A DNA stretch of 64,000 bases from the NCBI RefSeq assembly GCF_002119685.1, contig NZ_CP021108.1, positions 930,001 to 994,000 of the forward strand, written 5' to 3'. A program made the position numbers and the translations under genes. Within the stretch, counting starts at the first letter, position 1, and every line of letters begins with the position of its first letter. Origin of the DNA: Bordetella genomosp. 8. Lineage in GTDB: Bacteria > Pseudomonadota > Gammaproteobacteria > Burkholderiales > Burkholderiaceae_B. Positions 50,785-58,596 of the stretch are shown here, in pieces. Below the pieces are notes generated by a model that was not told where the DNA came from, did not search any database, and saw nothing but the letters and a program-made list of their open reading frames with translations.

Positions 50785-51471
50785 GTGCTGATCACCATCC
50801 CGAAAGTCCTCGACGCCACGCAGGTCCAGGCCATCCGCGGCCTGCTCGACAACGCCGGCGACGCATGGGTCGACGGCCGTGTATCAGCCGGCTACCAGGG
50901 CGCCGCCGTCAAGCACAACCAGCAGATCGACGAACGTTCCGAAGTCGCGCACCGCGTGCAGCAGATCGTGCTGGGCGCGGTGGAGCGCAACCCCGCCTTC
51001 ATCAGCGCGGTCCTGCCCAACGTGGCCTACCCGCCGATGATCAACCGCTACGGGGAAGGCATGACCTTCGGCGCCCACGTCGACGGTGGCGTGCGCATCC
51101 ACCCGCACACCGGCCGCAAGGTCCGCACCGACGTGTCCATCACGCTATTCCTGAGCGACGCCGCCGACTACGACGGCGGCGAACTGCAGGTCCACGATAC
51201 CTACGGCCTGCACAGCGTCAAGCTCGACGCCGGCGATATGGTGGTCTATCCGGCCACCAGCCTGCACCAGGTCACCCCCATCACGCGCGGCGTGCGCTTG
51301 GGCTGTTTCTTCTGGGTGCAAAGCCTGATCCGCGAGGATTCCCGTCGCAGCCTGCTCTATGACCTGGATAACGCCATCCAGCGCCTGAACCAGACCCAGG
51401 CCGATCCCGTCGCGCGCAGCAAGCTGGTGGGCTGCTACCACAACCTGCTGCGGGAGTGGAGCGAGACCTGA
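50785..51471 (+). CDS. piuC: Fe(II)/2-oxoglutarate dioxygenase PiuC/YbiX
   Basis: A 228-residue cytoplasmic hydroxylase of the PiuC (YbiX) family, partner of Fiu/PiuA receptors. The iron triad is visible: H98 and D100 in FGAHVDGGV, and H161 in SLHQVTPITRG with the 2-oxoglutarate Arg (R168) after it. Conserved surroundings include NRYGEGM and GGELQVHDTYG. The start is GTG 50785, 9 bases after the receptor stop, with a weak GGCGA ribosome site. Its substrate is unproven; a role in processing imported siderophores is supposed. Confidence 0.92.
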   Translation: MLITIPKVLDATQVQAIRGLLDNAGDAWVDGRVSAGYQGAAVKHNQQIDERSEVAHRVQQIVLGAVERNPAFISAVLPNVAYPPMINRYGEGMTFGAHVDGGVRIHPHTGRKVRTDVSITLFLSDAADYDGGELQVHDTYGLHSVKLDAGDMVVYPATSLHQVTPITRGVRLGCFFWVQSLIREDSRRSLLYDLDNAIQRLNQTQADPVARSKLVGCYHNLLREWSET

Positions 51472-51493
51472 GGAGTGGTTGTTCACCCTCAGG
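51467..51493 (+). repeat. 7-bp inverted repeat over the piuC stop
   Basis: CCTGAGG and CCTCAGG flank a 13-base loop, with the left arm containing the piuC stop codon TGA. It lacks a T-run, so it may be a Rho-dependent or processing hairpin. The region up to 51618 holds no other gene; TATACT at 51579-51584 could be the -10 box of the toxin-antitoxin promoter. Confidence 0.4.
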
Positions 51494-51618
51494 AACCCGG
51501 CGCGCGTAGGGCAGCGCATTTGTATTTCGATCCCATCGTGGCTTTCTTTGGAAGAAGGGTGGCCGTATATCCGGAGACTATACTGTGTCTACTTTGAGAC
51601 ATCCCTTGGGGAAAGGCT

Positions 51619-52269
51619 ATGGCCGTTCGACGTGCTGCTAATCGAGCCAAAACTGGAAGGGGAGAGGCGCCGGAACCTACTATCGGACTCAAGACAGGCA
51701 AGCGGGCCAAGCCGAAGTCCACGAGGAATGTCGTGCGCACCACCACGACAGGCGCCGTGAAAACCGCAGCAACGCGGACAGCGATGAGGCTGGTTTCCAC
51801 CGACTATCGTCCAGTGGAATATCACAAGGACATAGACGCATTTGTGCTGAGCGTAGGCAGCGCCGCTCCGATGGCGCTGGTGGAAACGGAGCGTGCAGGG
51901 GTGTCAAGCCGCTTCGTCAAGCAACTTCCGGTGAGGATGCATATCCCCGCGACGCGCCTGTACACGATGATGGGGATACCAAAAGCAACGATCGAAAAAA
52001 AGGCAGCCGCCAATCAGTCTCTGACCGGCATGGCAGGCAAATCGGCACTGGGATTGGCGCGCCTTCTAGGCATTGCGCAATCCATCGTTGCAAACTCCAC
52101 CTCACCGGAAGCCCGAGGCTTCGACGCGGTCGCATGGCTTGGGCAATGGCTGGATAGTCCACAGCCCGCTCTTGGCGGCCGCAAGCCCGGCGACCTTATC
52201 GATACGCCGACTGGCGTCGACGTGGTCGCACGGCTCCTGGGCGCTCTTGAAAGCGGAGCTTATCAGTGA
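51619..52269 (+). CDS. Antitoxin of RES/Xre toxin-antitoxin pair (MbcA/ParS/Xre, DUF2384)
   Basis: A 216-residue antitoxin. The C-terminal part (about 165-216; FDAVAWLGQWLDSPQPALGG and DLIDTPTGVDVVARLLGALE) is the DUF2384/MbcA-ParS antitoxin domain that blocks RES toxins. The middle (VRMHIPATRLYTMMGIPKAT) is the Xre-like HTH. The N-terminal 60 residues are a basic, Thr/Lys/Arg-rich tail of low complexity, longer than usual for the family; an alternative start at ATG 51784 would remove it, but the ATG at 51619 has GGGGAAAGG before it. The toxin gene overlaps by 4 bases. Composition looks lower in GC than the surroundings, suggesting acquisition. Confidence 0.85.
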   Translation: MAVRRAANRAKTGRGEAPEPTIGLKTGKRAKPKSTRNVVRTTTTGAVKTAATRTAMRLVSTDYRPVEYHKDIDAFVLSVGSAAPMALVETERAGVSSRFVKQLPVRMHIPATRLYTMMGIPKATIEKKAAANQSLTGMAGKSALGLARLLGIAQSIVANSTSPEARGFDAVAWLGQWLDSPQPALGGRKPGDLIDTPTGVDVVARLLGALESGAYQ

Positions 52270-52736
52270 AGTTGTGGCGCATCGCGACTGAAACTCGCAA
52301 CTACGCCGCGGACGACCTGTCCGGCATGGGTGCCGCCAGGAACCCTGGCCGGTGGAATCAGGAAACCGAAGCTGTGGTGTATACGGCGCCGACCATCGCC
52401 ATGGCTGTATTGGAAACGGCTGCTCATATCTCTGAGGGCGGACTTCCTTTGAATCGCTTTCTGGTGGAAATAGACGTGCCCGAGCCGGTTTGGCGGTCGA
52501 GGGCGTTTACCGTTCCTGGCGAGCTCCCCACGGCGTGGTGTGCGATTCCGGCTGGTCGCGCCAGTGTGGCGGTGGGGTCCCACTGGCTGCGTCAGGGGCG
52601 TACGGCCATCCTGGTAGTGCCCTCGGTCGTTGTACCGGAAGAAGGCGTCACCTTGATCAATCCGTCCCATGGGGATACACGTCAATTCAAGGTACGAGTG
52701 CTTCGTCAGTTTCATTACAACAGGTTGTTCCGGTAG
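52266..52736 (+). CDS. RES-domain toxin (NAD+-targeting type)
   Basis: A 156-residue RES-domain toxin. KLWRIATETRNYAADDLSGM carries the first conserved Arg, NPGRWNQETEAVVYTAP the second block, and AVLETAAH the conserved Glu; a later Ser (INPSHGD) completes the family triad. RES toxins degrade NAD+ or ADP-ribosylate a host enzyme; which one this does cannot be read. Start GTG 52266 overlaps the antitoxin stop (GTGA), the usual arrangement with the antitoxin first. Closest to the PaaR/Xre-RES type of proteobacteria. Confidence 0.9.
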   Translation: MKLWRIATETRNYAADDLSGMGAARNPGRWNQETEAVVYTAPTIAMAVLETAAHISEGGLPLNRFLVEIDVPEPVWRSRAFTVPGELPTAWCAIPAGRASVAVGSHWLRQGRTAILVVPSVVVPEEGVTLINPSHGDTRQFKVRVLRQFHYNRLFR

Positions 52737-52776
52737 AAGTCCCTTCGGCGTTCCGTAGTGTGCGGCCGATACGGTG

Positions 52777-53772
52777 CTAATCGCGCGACCTGCCTATCGC
52801 CTCGATGATCGCGGCGTTGTCGAATTGGGCTTCGCCGTGCGCGATGCAGTCTTCCAGCATGCGCACGTAGACTTCGGCGAAGGGCAGGTGTTGGGCGCGG
52901 GATCGGCCTTGCTCCAGGATCAGGCGGAAGTCCTTCAAGCTCTGGTCCACACGGCTTTGGGGCGGATCGAAACGGCGTTGCGCCATCGCGGGGCCCTTGA
53001 CTTCCATCACGCGCGAATAGGCGGCTGAGCCTGTCAGCACGGACAGGAATTCCTGTGGATCCAGGCCCAGTTGTCCGGCGAATTGCAGGCCTTCGGCCAG
53101 GGCGGCGCGGTTCAGGCCCAGCACCAGGTTGACGGCTAGCTTCGCACGCGCGGCGTTGCCCGGCGCGCCCATCGCATAGCGACGCGCGCACAAGGCGTCC
53201 AGCACGGGCGCGGCAAGTTCAAGGTCCTGATCGCGTCCCGCCACCAGGCCGACCGCCTCGCCCTTGGCCAGCGTTGCGCTGGTGCCGGAGATCGGCGATT
53301 CGACGAAGGGAACGCCTTGCTCCGCGCAGCGCTGCGCCACGGCCGCGATGCGGTCGGGATCGCAGGTGCTGATGCAGACGATCGCGGGCATGCGACCAGC
53401 GGCCCGCGCGGCCGCTTCCACCGCGACCTTGGCGGATTGCGCCGCCGATCGTGCCGCCGATTGCGCCACCGATTGCGCCGCCGCCTTCGCGGCCTGCACG
53501 ATGCCCGTCGGCCCGAACAGCGCCTGTTCTACCTGCTCCGTGTCGAACACCGCCAACACGATGACGTCGCATTGCACCGCCAGATCCGCCAGCGATTGCA
53601 CCGCCGCGCGGCCTGGCTCGCCCGCATTGGCGAACTGCGAGCAACGGGCCGGGTCCACGTCATATCCTCTAAGCTCGAAGCCCGCCAGGGCCAGACGCTG
53701 TGCGCTGGCGGACCCCATCAGTCCCAGTCCGGCGATGCCGACCGTCCGTGTCGTCGAAGTGCTCATGTTCAT
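52777..53772 (-). CDS. NAD(P)-dependent oxidoreductase, 3-hydroxyisobutyrate dehydrogenase family
   Basis: A 331-residue beta-hydroxyacid dehydrogenase. The Rossmann motif is VGIAGLGLMGSASAQRLALA, substrate-binding SPISGTSATLAKGEA, and the catalytic Lys lies in ARAKLAVNLVLGLNRAAL. An insert of about 35 Ala/Ser/Gln residues (around 100-130) is encoded by tandem 12-base repeats and lengthens a loop of the first domain. Start ATG 53772 overlaps the upstream Bug stop (ATGA). Last in the leftward operon; the substrate is presumably a hydroxyacid or its semialdehyde from the same pathway. Confidence 0.87.
   Translation of the reverse strand: MNMSTSTTRTVGIAGLGLMGSASAQRLALAGFELRGYDVDPARCSQFANAGEPGRAAVQSLADLAVQCDVIVLAVFDTEQVEQALFGPTGIVQAAKAAAQSVAQSAARSAAQSAKVAVEAAARAAGRMPAIVCISTCDPDRIAAVAQRCAEQGVPFVESPISGTSATLAKGEAVGLVAGRDQDLELAAPVLDALCARRYAMGAPGNAARAKLAVNLVLGLNRAALAEGLQFAGQLGLDPQEFLSVLTGSAAYSRVMEVKGPAMAQRRFDPPQSRVDQSLKDFRLILEQGRSRAQHLPFAEVYVRMLEDCIAHGEAQFDNAAIIEAIGRSRD
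53435..53482. repeat. Four tandem 12-base repeats inside the dehydrogenase gene
   Basis: Consensus GATTGCGCCGCC at 53435-53446, 53447-53458 (two changes), 53459-53470 (one change) and 53471-53482. Read on the minus strand it encodes AQS(A/V)-type tetrapeptide repeats. Being in-frame multiples of three, the copy number could vary without frameshift. Confidence 0.75.
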
Positions 53773-54740
53773 TGCGCCTTGATCCCTGCGTCGCGTATGG
53801 CCTGCCCCACGCGCGCATAGCCTTCGCGCGTCAACGTACCCAGTTCCGCCGGCGTGGACGCCACCGGATCGAGCCCGAGTCCGACCAGGCGATCCCGTAC
53901 GCCTGGATCGGCCACGGCCTTGGCTACCTCCGCGTTCAGGCGATTCACGATGTCGGCCGGCGTACCCTTGGGCGCGTACAAGCCCAACCACGTGGAGAAG
54001 CGGAATTCCTTCACCCCAGCCTCGGCGAAGGTCGGGACGTCGGGCAACAGCGTGGAACGCTTGTCGTTGGGCTGCGCCAGTGCACGCAGCTTGCCGTCCT
54101 TGATGAAGGGCAGGGCCACAGACACCGCCGAGAACATCATCGGCACCTGGCCGCCCGCCACATCCGTGGTCGCCTGCGTCGCCCCCTTGTAGGGAACATG
54201 CGCGAATTTCACTCCGGCGCTCGACGCGAACAGCTCCATCGCAATGTGATGCGGGCTGCCGGTCCCGCCCGTCGCGTAGTCGATCTTGCCCGGCTGGGCG
54301 CGCGCCCGGGCCAGCAGGTCGGCCAGGTCCTTGGCGGGGTAGGCGCTGTTCACCACCAGCACCCACGAAATATTCGCCATCTGGCTGATCGGCGCGAGAT
54401 CCTTCAGCGGGTCGAAGTTCACCTTGTCGCTCAGGTTCACCGCATAGTTCAGCACGCTGTCCGTGATGCCGCCCAGCGTATAGCCATCCGGCGCCGCACG
54501 TGTCACGCGTTCGGCGCCCAGCAAGCCGGACACGCCCGCCTGGTTCTCGATGATGAAGGTCTGCTTCATGTTCTCGCCCATCTTGGCGAGCACCACGCGC
54601 GTGGCCACGTCGGCCGCGCTGCCTACCTGCAACGGCACGATCACCTGGATAGGCTTGTTGGGCCAGGTCGATTGCGCGGACGCCGCGCCGCTCGCCAGCG
54701 CCAGGCTGGCCAGCAGCAATCCCAGTTTTCTTGTCGTCAT
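53769..54740 (-). CDS. Bug/TctC-family periplasmic binding protein
   Basis: A 323-residue Bug protein. Signal peptide MTTRKLGLLLASLALASGAA cleaved near ASAQS. Characteristic blocks are WPNKPIQVIVPLQVGSAADV, FIIENQAGVSGLLGAERVTR, ATGGTGSPHHIAMELFASSA and FAHVPYKGATQATTDVAGGQ. Start ATG 54738-54740 (first in-frame codon of the signal). The stop overlaps the dehydrogenase start by 4 bases. Its dehydrogenase partner suggests it brings in a carboxylate that the operon degrades. Confidence 0.93.
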   Translation of the reverse strand: MTTRKLGLLLASLALASGAASAQSTWPNKPIQVIVPLQVGSAADVATRVVLAKMGENMKQTFIIENQAGVSGLLGAERVTRAAPDGYTLGGITDSVLNYAVNLSDKVNFDPLKDLAPISQMANISWVLVVNSAYPAKDLADLLARARAQPGKIDYATGGTGSPHHIAMELFASSAGVKFAHVPYKGATQATTDVAGGQVPMMFSAVSVALPFIKDGKLRALAQPNDKRSTLLPDVPTFAEAGVKEFRFSTWLGLYAPKGTPADIVNRLNAEVAKAVADPGVRDRLVGLGLDPVASTPAELGTLTREGYARVGQAIRDAGIKAQ

Positions 54741-54783
54741 TGAAGTCTCCCCCTCGTTGTGGAAATGCGCGGCCGGCCGGCGA

Positions 54784-55743
54784 TCAGGCCAGCTTGCCGA
54801 CTTCCGCTTCCAGCAGGCTCCAGATGCGCGTGCCCAGCTCATCCTTCCATTGCCGGTAGAAGCCGCCGGCCAGCCTGCGCCGGAAACTGTCGGTATCCGC
54901 GGTGTTGAACCGCAGGCCGCGTTCGCGCAGCGTCCGGGCCAGCTCCTCGTTCAAGGCAATCGTGTGGCGGCGCTGGCGTCCGACGTGCAGCTTCACGTTG
55001 CGCAGCACGATCTCGCGCACGTCCTCGGGCAGCGCATTCCAGAAGGGTAGATTGCCGATGATGTTGAAGCCGGACCACATATGCGAGGTCATCGATACAT
55101 GCGTCACCACCTCGTGCAGGCGCAGCGAATCGATGATCGCCAGGGGGTTCTCCTGCGCCTGCAGCTTCCCCGTCTTCAGCGCGTCGTACAGTTCCAGCAC
55201 GAACAGGGGAACGGGATCGGCGCCCAGCGTGCGGAAGGTCTCCTCGAACACCTTGCCTTCCGGGATGCGTATCGACAGGCCTTCCAGGTCGCTGGCGTCA
55301 TTGATCACGCGGCCAGTGGTGGCGATATGGCGAAAGCCGTTCTCCATCAGCCCATGGGGCATCAGGTACAGGCCGCGCGCCGCCAGGTCCGACCGCAAGG
55401 CATCTCCCAGCGCACCGTCCATGGCGCGGTAGACGTCATCGTTGTCGCGGAAGGCGAAGGGCAGGCTCTGCACGTTCATCGCCGGCGCCAGCGGCCCCAG
55501 TATGCTGCCCATCAAGGCATAGAACTGGATGTCGCCGGCGATCACCGCATCGACGATCTCCAGGTGCGACTTCTTGAGCCCGCCGTTGTCGGCGACGACC
55601 TCGATGTCGAGCCGGCCGGAGGTCTCTTCACGCACCGCATCCCACAGATCGACCAGGAAGGGATGCACATGGCTGGCGACCGGTTGGTAATGAAACTGGC
55701 GCCCGCGCCACCGGGCCGCCGTGGACTTCGTCGTGCTGCTCAT
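54784..55743 (-). CDS. DctP-like TRAP-type binding protein without signal peptide
   Basis: A 319-residue protein with the DctP/TRAP binding-protein fold. Landmarks are SGRLDIEVVADNGGLKKSHL, GPLAPAMNVQSLPFAFRDND, IPEGKVFEETFRTLGADPVP and LQAQENPLAIIDSLRLHEVV. The N-terminus (MSSTTKSTAARWRGRQFHYQ) is hydrophilic; neither this start nor upstream in-frame codons make a signal peptide. It overlaps the upstream Bug stop as ATGA (55740-55743) and lies 43 bases before the next Bug start. There is no TRAP membrane gene nearby. Perhaps a cytoplasmic scavenger or chaperone, or a gene that lost its leader; inference only. Confidence 0.82.
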   Translation of the reverse strand: MSSTTKSTAARWRGRQFHYQPVASHVHPFLVDLWDAVREETSGRLDIEVVADNGGLKKSHLEIVDAVIAGDIQFYALMGSILGPLAPAMNVQSLPFAFRDNDDVYRAMDGALGDALRSDLAARGLYLMPHGLMENGFRHIATTGRVINDASDLEGLSIRIPEGKVFEETFRTLGADPVPLFVLELYDALKTGKLQAQENPLAIIDSLRLHEVVTHVSMTSHMWSGFNIIGNLPFWNALPEDVREIVLRNVKLHVGRQRRHTIALNEELARTLRERGLRFNTADTDSFRRRLAGGFYRQWKDELGTRIWSLLEAEVGKLA

Positions 55744-56741
55744 TCCGTCTCCATCCCGGCTTGCTTGACCACCGTAGCCATGCGCTTGCTGTCGTCCGCC
55801 ATGTACCTGGCCATCTCCTGCGGCGTCATCACCAGGGGATCGATGCCGTTTTCCGCCAGCTTCGCCACCGTGGCGGGCGCCTTGAGCACCTGCATCAGTT
55901 CCTTCGACAGACGCTCCACCACGGCGTCCGGCGTCGCCGCCGGCGCCACGATGCCTATCCAGGACGCATAGTCGTAGCCCGGCACGCCCGATTCGGCCAC
56001 CGTCGGCAGATCCGGCAGGATGGCCGTGCGCTGCGCGCCCGCCACCGCGATGGGGCGCAGCTTGCCGGCCTTGATCAGCGGCAGCACGGTGCCGATGGCG
56101 TTGAACATCACCTGCGCCTCGCCGCCGGCCACGCCGACCGCCGCCGGGCTCGCGCCCTTGTACGGGACGTGCATCATCTTGATGCCGGAGCCCGCCTCGA
56201 ACATCGCCATCGCGATGTGCTGCGGACTGCCGACGCCACCGGTCGCATAAGAGACCTTGCCCGGATTCGCTTTCACGTAGTCGGTCAATTCGCGCACGGT
56301 CTTCACGGGCAGGGCAGGGTTCACCACCAGCACGGTCGGCAGCACGGCCACCATGCCGACCGGCCGGAATTGCGTGGCGGGGTCGTAGCTGACCTTGCGG
56401 ACGTGCGGCAGCACGCTCAGGATGGCGTTGTTGCAGCCGCACAGCGTGTAGCCGTCCGGCGCGGCGCGCGCCACTTTTTCCGCGCCGATCGCGCCGGAGG
56501 CGCCGGTCTGGTTTTCGACGACGATGGACTGGCCCAGCGGCGTCGCCAGGCGTTCGGCCACGATACGCAAGGCCAGGTCGGAAGCGCTGCCGGTGGCTAG
56601 CGGCGTCACCAGCGTGACGGCGCGTTGCGGGTAAGCCTGCGCCTGTGCCAGGCCCGGCGCCAGCATGGCGGCTCCGCCGCTGAGCACTGCCAGCGCCAAC
56701 ACGGCGCGCAGCCGCCGATCGACCAACTTGAAGGGGTGCAT
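55740..56741 (-). CDS. Bug/TctC-family periplasmic binding protein
   Basis: A 333-residue Bug protein. Signal peptide runs MHPFKLVDRRLRAVLALAVL onward and is cleaved near LAQAQA. Core blocks are YPQRAVTLVTPLATGSASDL, SIVVENQTGASGAIGAEKVA, SYATGGVGSPQHIAMAMFEA and MMHVPYKGASPAAVGVAGGE. It resembles the other Bug protein of this operon in its middle part, suggesting an old duplication with the DctP-like gene now between. The stop overlaps the DctP-like start as ATGA. Confidence 0.93.
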   Translation of the reverse strand: MHPFKLVDRRLRAVLALAVLSGGAAMLAPGLAQAQAYPQRAVTLVTPLATGSASDLALRIVAERLATPLGQSIVVENQTGASGAIGAEKVARAAPDGYTLCGCNNAILSVLPHVRKVSYDPATQFRPVGMVAVLPTVLVVNPALPVKTVRELTDYVKANPGKVSYATGGVGSPQHIAMAMFEAGSGIKMMHVPYKGASPAAVGVAGGEAQVMFNAIGTVLPLIKAGKLRPIAVAGAQRTAILPDLPTVAESGVPGYDYASWIGIVAPAATPDAVVERLSKELMQVLKAPATVAKLAENGIDPLVMTPQEMARYMADDSKRMATVVKQAGMETE

Positions 56742-56815
56742 CCTTGTCTCCTCGTTCTTGGAAGGGCGTCCCGTCTGGCGGGGACTGTCCCGAAGTGGCG
56801 TCCGAGGACGCCTGG

Positions 56816-57571
56816 CTACAACATGACTCGCGCTCCGTTGGTGTCCAGGTTCACGCCCGATACGAACGATGCGCCGTCGGAAGCCAGATAGAGCATCGCG
56901 GCCACGTGGTCGTCGGACGTCGCTAGCCGGCGCAGCGGCACCTGCGCCGCGATGCGATCCAGGTCTTCCTTGGAACGCAGCGCGGCCACGCGCGGTGTCA
57001 CCGTGGTCAGCGGCGCGATCGTATTGGCGGTGATGCCGTGGGGGCCCAGCTCATAGGCCAGGAAGCGCGTCAGCTGCGTCACGCCGGCCTTGGCCGCGCC
57101 ATACGCCGGCGACGATGCCGCGTGGACCGTGCGGCCCGAGATCGACGTGACGTTGATGATGCGGCCCGCCTGCGACTGTTTCAGCGGCGCGATCGCGGCC
57201 CGGCAGCACAGGAAGACGCTGCGCAGGTTCAGCGCCACGGTGCGCTCCCATTCCTCCAGGTCCATTTGCTCCACGGTCAGCAGCTTGCGGTAGCCGCCCG
57301 CGCAATTCACCAGCACGTCCAGGCCATGCCCGGCGGACAGCACGGCATCGAAGGCCTGCCGCACCTGCTGTTCGTCGGTGATGTCCACGCCCAGGCCCGT
57401 CGCCCGCTCGCCCAGCGAGCTGGCGATGGATAGGACGGCGTCGGCCTGGATGTCCATCAGGAATACCCAGGCGCCCTGCGCATGGAAGGCGCGGGCGGCT
57501 TGCTCCCCGATGCCACCGGCCGAGCCGGTGATGACGACGCTGCGGCCCGAGAATTCCGGATATATCGGCAT
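56816..57571 (-). CDS. Short-chain dehydrogenase/reductase
   Basis: A 251-residue classical SDR. NAD motif VVITGSAGGIGEQAARAFHA, then NCAGGYRKLLTVEQMDLEEW. The catalytic Ser and Tyr-Lys are in NVTSISGRTVHAASSPAYGA followed by AKAG. Start ATG 57569-57571 (MPIYPEFSGRS). It follows the VOC gene by 14 bases and precedes a Bug gene by 74 bases on the same strand. Likely a 3-oxo or hydroxy-acid step in the operon's catabolic route. Confidence 0.88.
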   Translation of the reverse strand: MPIYPEFSGRSVVITGSAGGIGEQAARAFHAQGAWVFLMDIQADAVLSIASSLGERATGLGVDITDEQQVRQAFDAVLSAGHGLDVLVNCAGGYRKLLTVEQMDLEEWERTVALNLRSVFLCCRAAIAPLKQSQAGRIINVTSISGRTVHAASSPAYGAAKAGVTQLTRFLAYELGPHGITANTIAPLTTVTPRVAALRSKEDLDRIAAQVPLRRLATSDDHVAAMLYLASDGASFVSGVNLDTNGARVML

Positions 57572-57585
57572 GGCGCGATCTCCGG

Positions 57586-58146
57586 TCATTTGTTGGCCGT
57601 GGCTTCGGCGCTGGCATTGGCGGCGGCGTTCGTGTCCGCCGTTGCACCCGCAGTTGCACCCGCAGCTGCGCCTGCATCCGTCCAGCTCGGCACGCGGCCC
57701 GCCTTTACAGCTTCTTCGGCGGAAAAATTCAGCTCGACCTTGATCCCGTTGATCGGCTCGCGCATGAACAACTGGTACAGGTCGGAGTTGTGCGCCTTTC
57801 GCTCGCTGAACGTCACGCCATTGCGCGTCAGCCGCTCGATGAACTCGTTGATGTTCTCGCAGTTGAAGCACACGTGATCGATACGCCCGGACCCCATGGC
57901 GCCACCCGCCGAGTAGTCGTCGTTTTCCTTGTCGCTGGGCGTGCGCAGGTAGGTATCCTGGTGGTTCGAATGGCGCGCCTTGCCGATGTGGACCACGTCC
58001 TGGTCGCCGATATACAGCCAGTACACCGGGAACCCGAATTCCGGGTGATAGCCATTGCGGAATCCCAGGTTGTCGCAGAACCAGTCGCGCGTTCCTTCCG
58101 GGTCGTGGGTAAGAATCAGGATGTGCTCCATGAAGCGCAGTCCCAT
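57586..58146 (-). CDS. VOC-family protein (glyoxalase/extradiol dioxygenase fold) with Ala-rich tail
   Basis: A 186-residue vicinal-oxygen-chelate protein. MGLRFMEHILILTHDPEGTR starts the first beta-alpha-beta-beta-beta unit and RIDHVCFNCENINEFIERLT the second. Candidate metal ligands are His8, His100 region and a Glu late in the second unit (IKVELNF). The last 30 residues are a low-complexity Ala/Thr/Gly tail encoded partly by 12-base repeats; its function is unknown. First gene of the leftward operon; the region upstream holds a perfect palindrome that could be its operator. Confidence 0.85.
   Translation of the reverse strand: MGLRFMEHILILTHDPEGTRDWFCDNLGFRNGYHPEFGFPVYWLYIGDQDVVHIGKARHSNHQDTYLRTPSDKENDDYSAGGAMGSGRIDHVCFNCENINEFIERLTRNGVTFSERKAHNSDLYQLFMREPINGIKVELNFSAEEAVKAGRVPSWTDAGAAAGATAGATADTNAAANASAEATANK
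57641..57676. repeat. Three tandem 12-base repeats in the VOC gene tail
   Basis: GTTGCACCCGCA at 57641-57652 and 57653-57664 is identical, followed by GCTGCGCCTGCA at 57665-57676 with three changes. It encodes the Ala/Gly/Thr repeats of the C-terminal tail on the minus strand. Confidence 0.7.
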
Positions 58147-58596
58147 GATGGTCTCCTAGTCTCGTTGCAGGGCGTCGGCGAGCCTCGGCTCTGGCGTTCG
58201 GTGTCTTTGCGTTATGGGCGCCGGCGCGATCGCTGTGGCGGTCGGCGCCGCGCGGACGGCCGCAGGCGCGCTCCGCCGGCCAGGCACGGCCGCGCGTGTA
58301 GCTATACCGGCGGCCGCCTGTGCGGCGGGATTTCAGGATTTATCGAAGGCGCGGGCGACGGACGCCGCCGCGCGCGGGATGGCGGCTCGCCACCCAGTCC
58401 CCTGCCGGTCGTTCGGCTAGCCGAATGGCCCGCACCGATGCCGTTTTGTTATGTCCGATCATGTCGTCTCCGCCTTGTTGCCTTATCAGGCTCTGGTTTT
58501 TATAGGAGTGTAGGGAGACGGGATGGCCCAGTCCAATGCTGAATTTGCGGCGAGCCATCACATCTTGATATGACCCCGTTCAGGACGCCCGCCCGC
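58147..58596. other. 450-base region without a recognisable gene
   Basis: Between the VOC gene and the 89-residue gene, both leftward. No frame here has a coding-like composition; the longest are Arg-rich shadows. The AT-richer part at 58470-58570 may hold the promoter of the VOC operon, which would give it a long leader. The palindrome at 58412-58425 lies in it. Confidence 0.5.
58412..58425. promoter_or_regulatory. Perfect 14-base palindrome, possible operator of the VOC/SDR/Bug operon
   Basis: TTCGGCTAGCCGAA is fully self-complementary. It lies 266 bases upstream of the VOC start in a non-coding gap, downstream of the likely promoter area. No regulator gene is adjacent. A perfect 14-mer palindrome in a short gap is unlikely to be chance, but the GC-rich background makes this uncertain. 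Confidence 0.45.

Noticed and set aside
51479..51760. A 93-codon frame between piuC and the antitoxin
   Set aside because: It overlaps the antitoxin gene in another frame and has no ribosome site or domain.
53435..53482. Possible CRISPR-like array
   Set aside because: The repeats are 12 bases and directly adjacent without spacers, in frame within a gene; it is a coding tandem repeat.
58214..58561. Short frames in the non-coding gap before the VOC operon
   Set aside because: Arg/Ala-rich text in every frame and no usable start with ribosome site.
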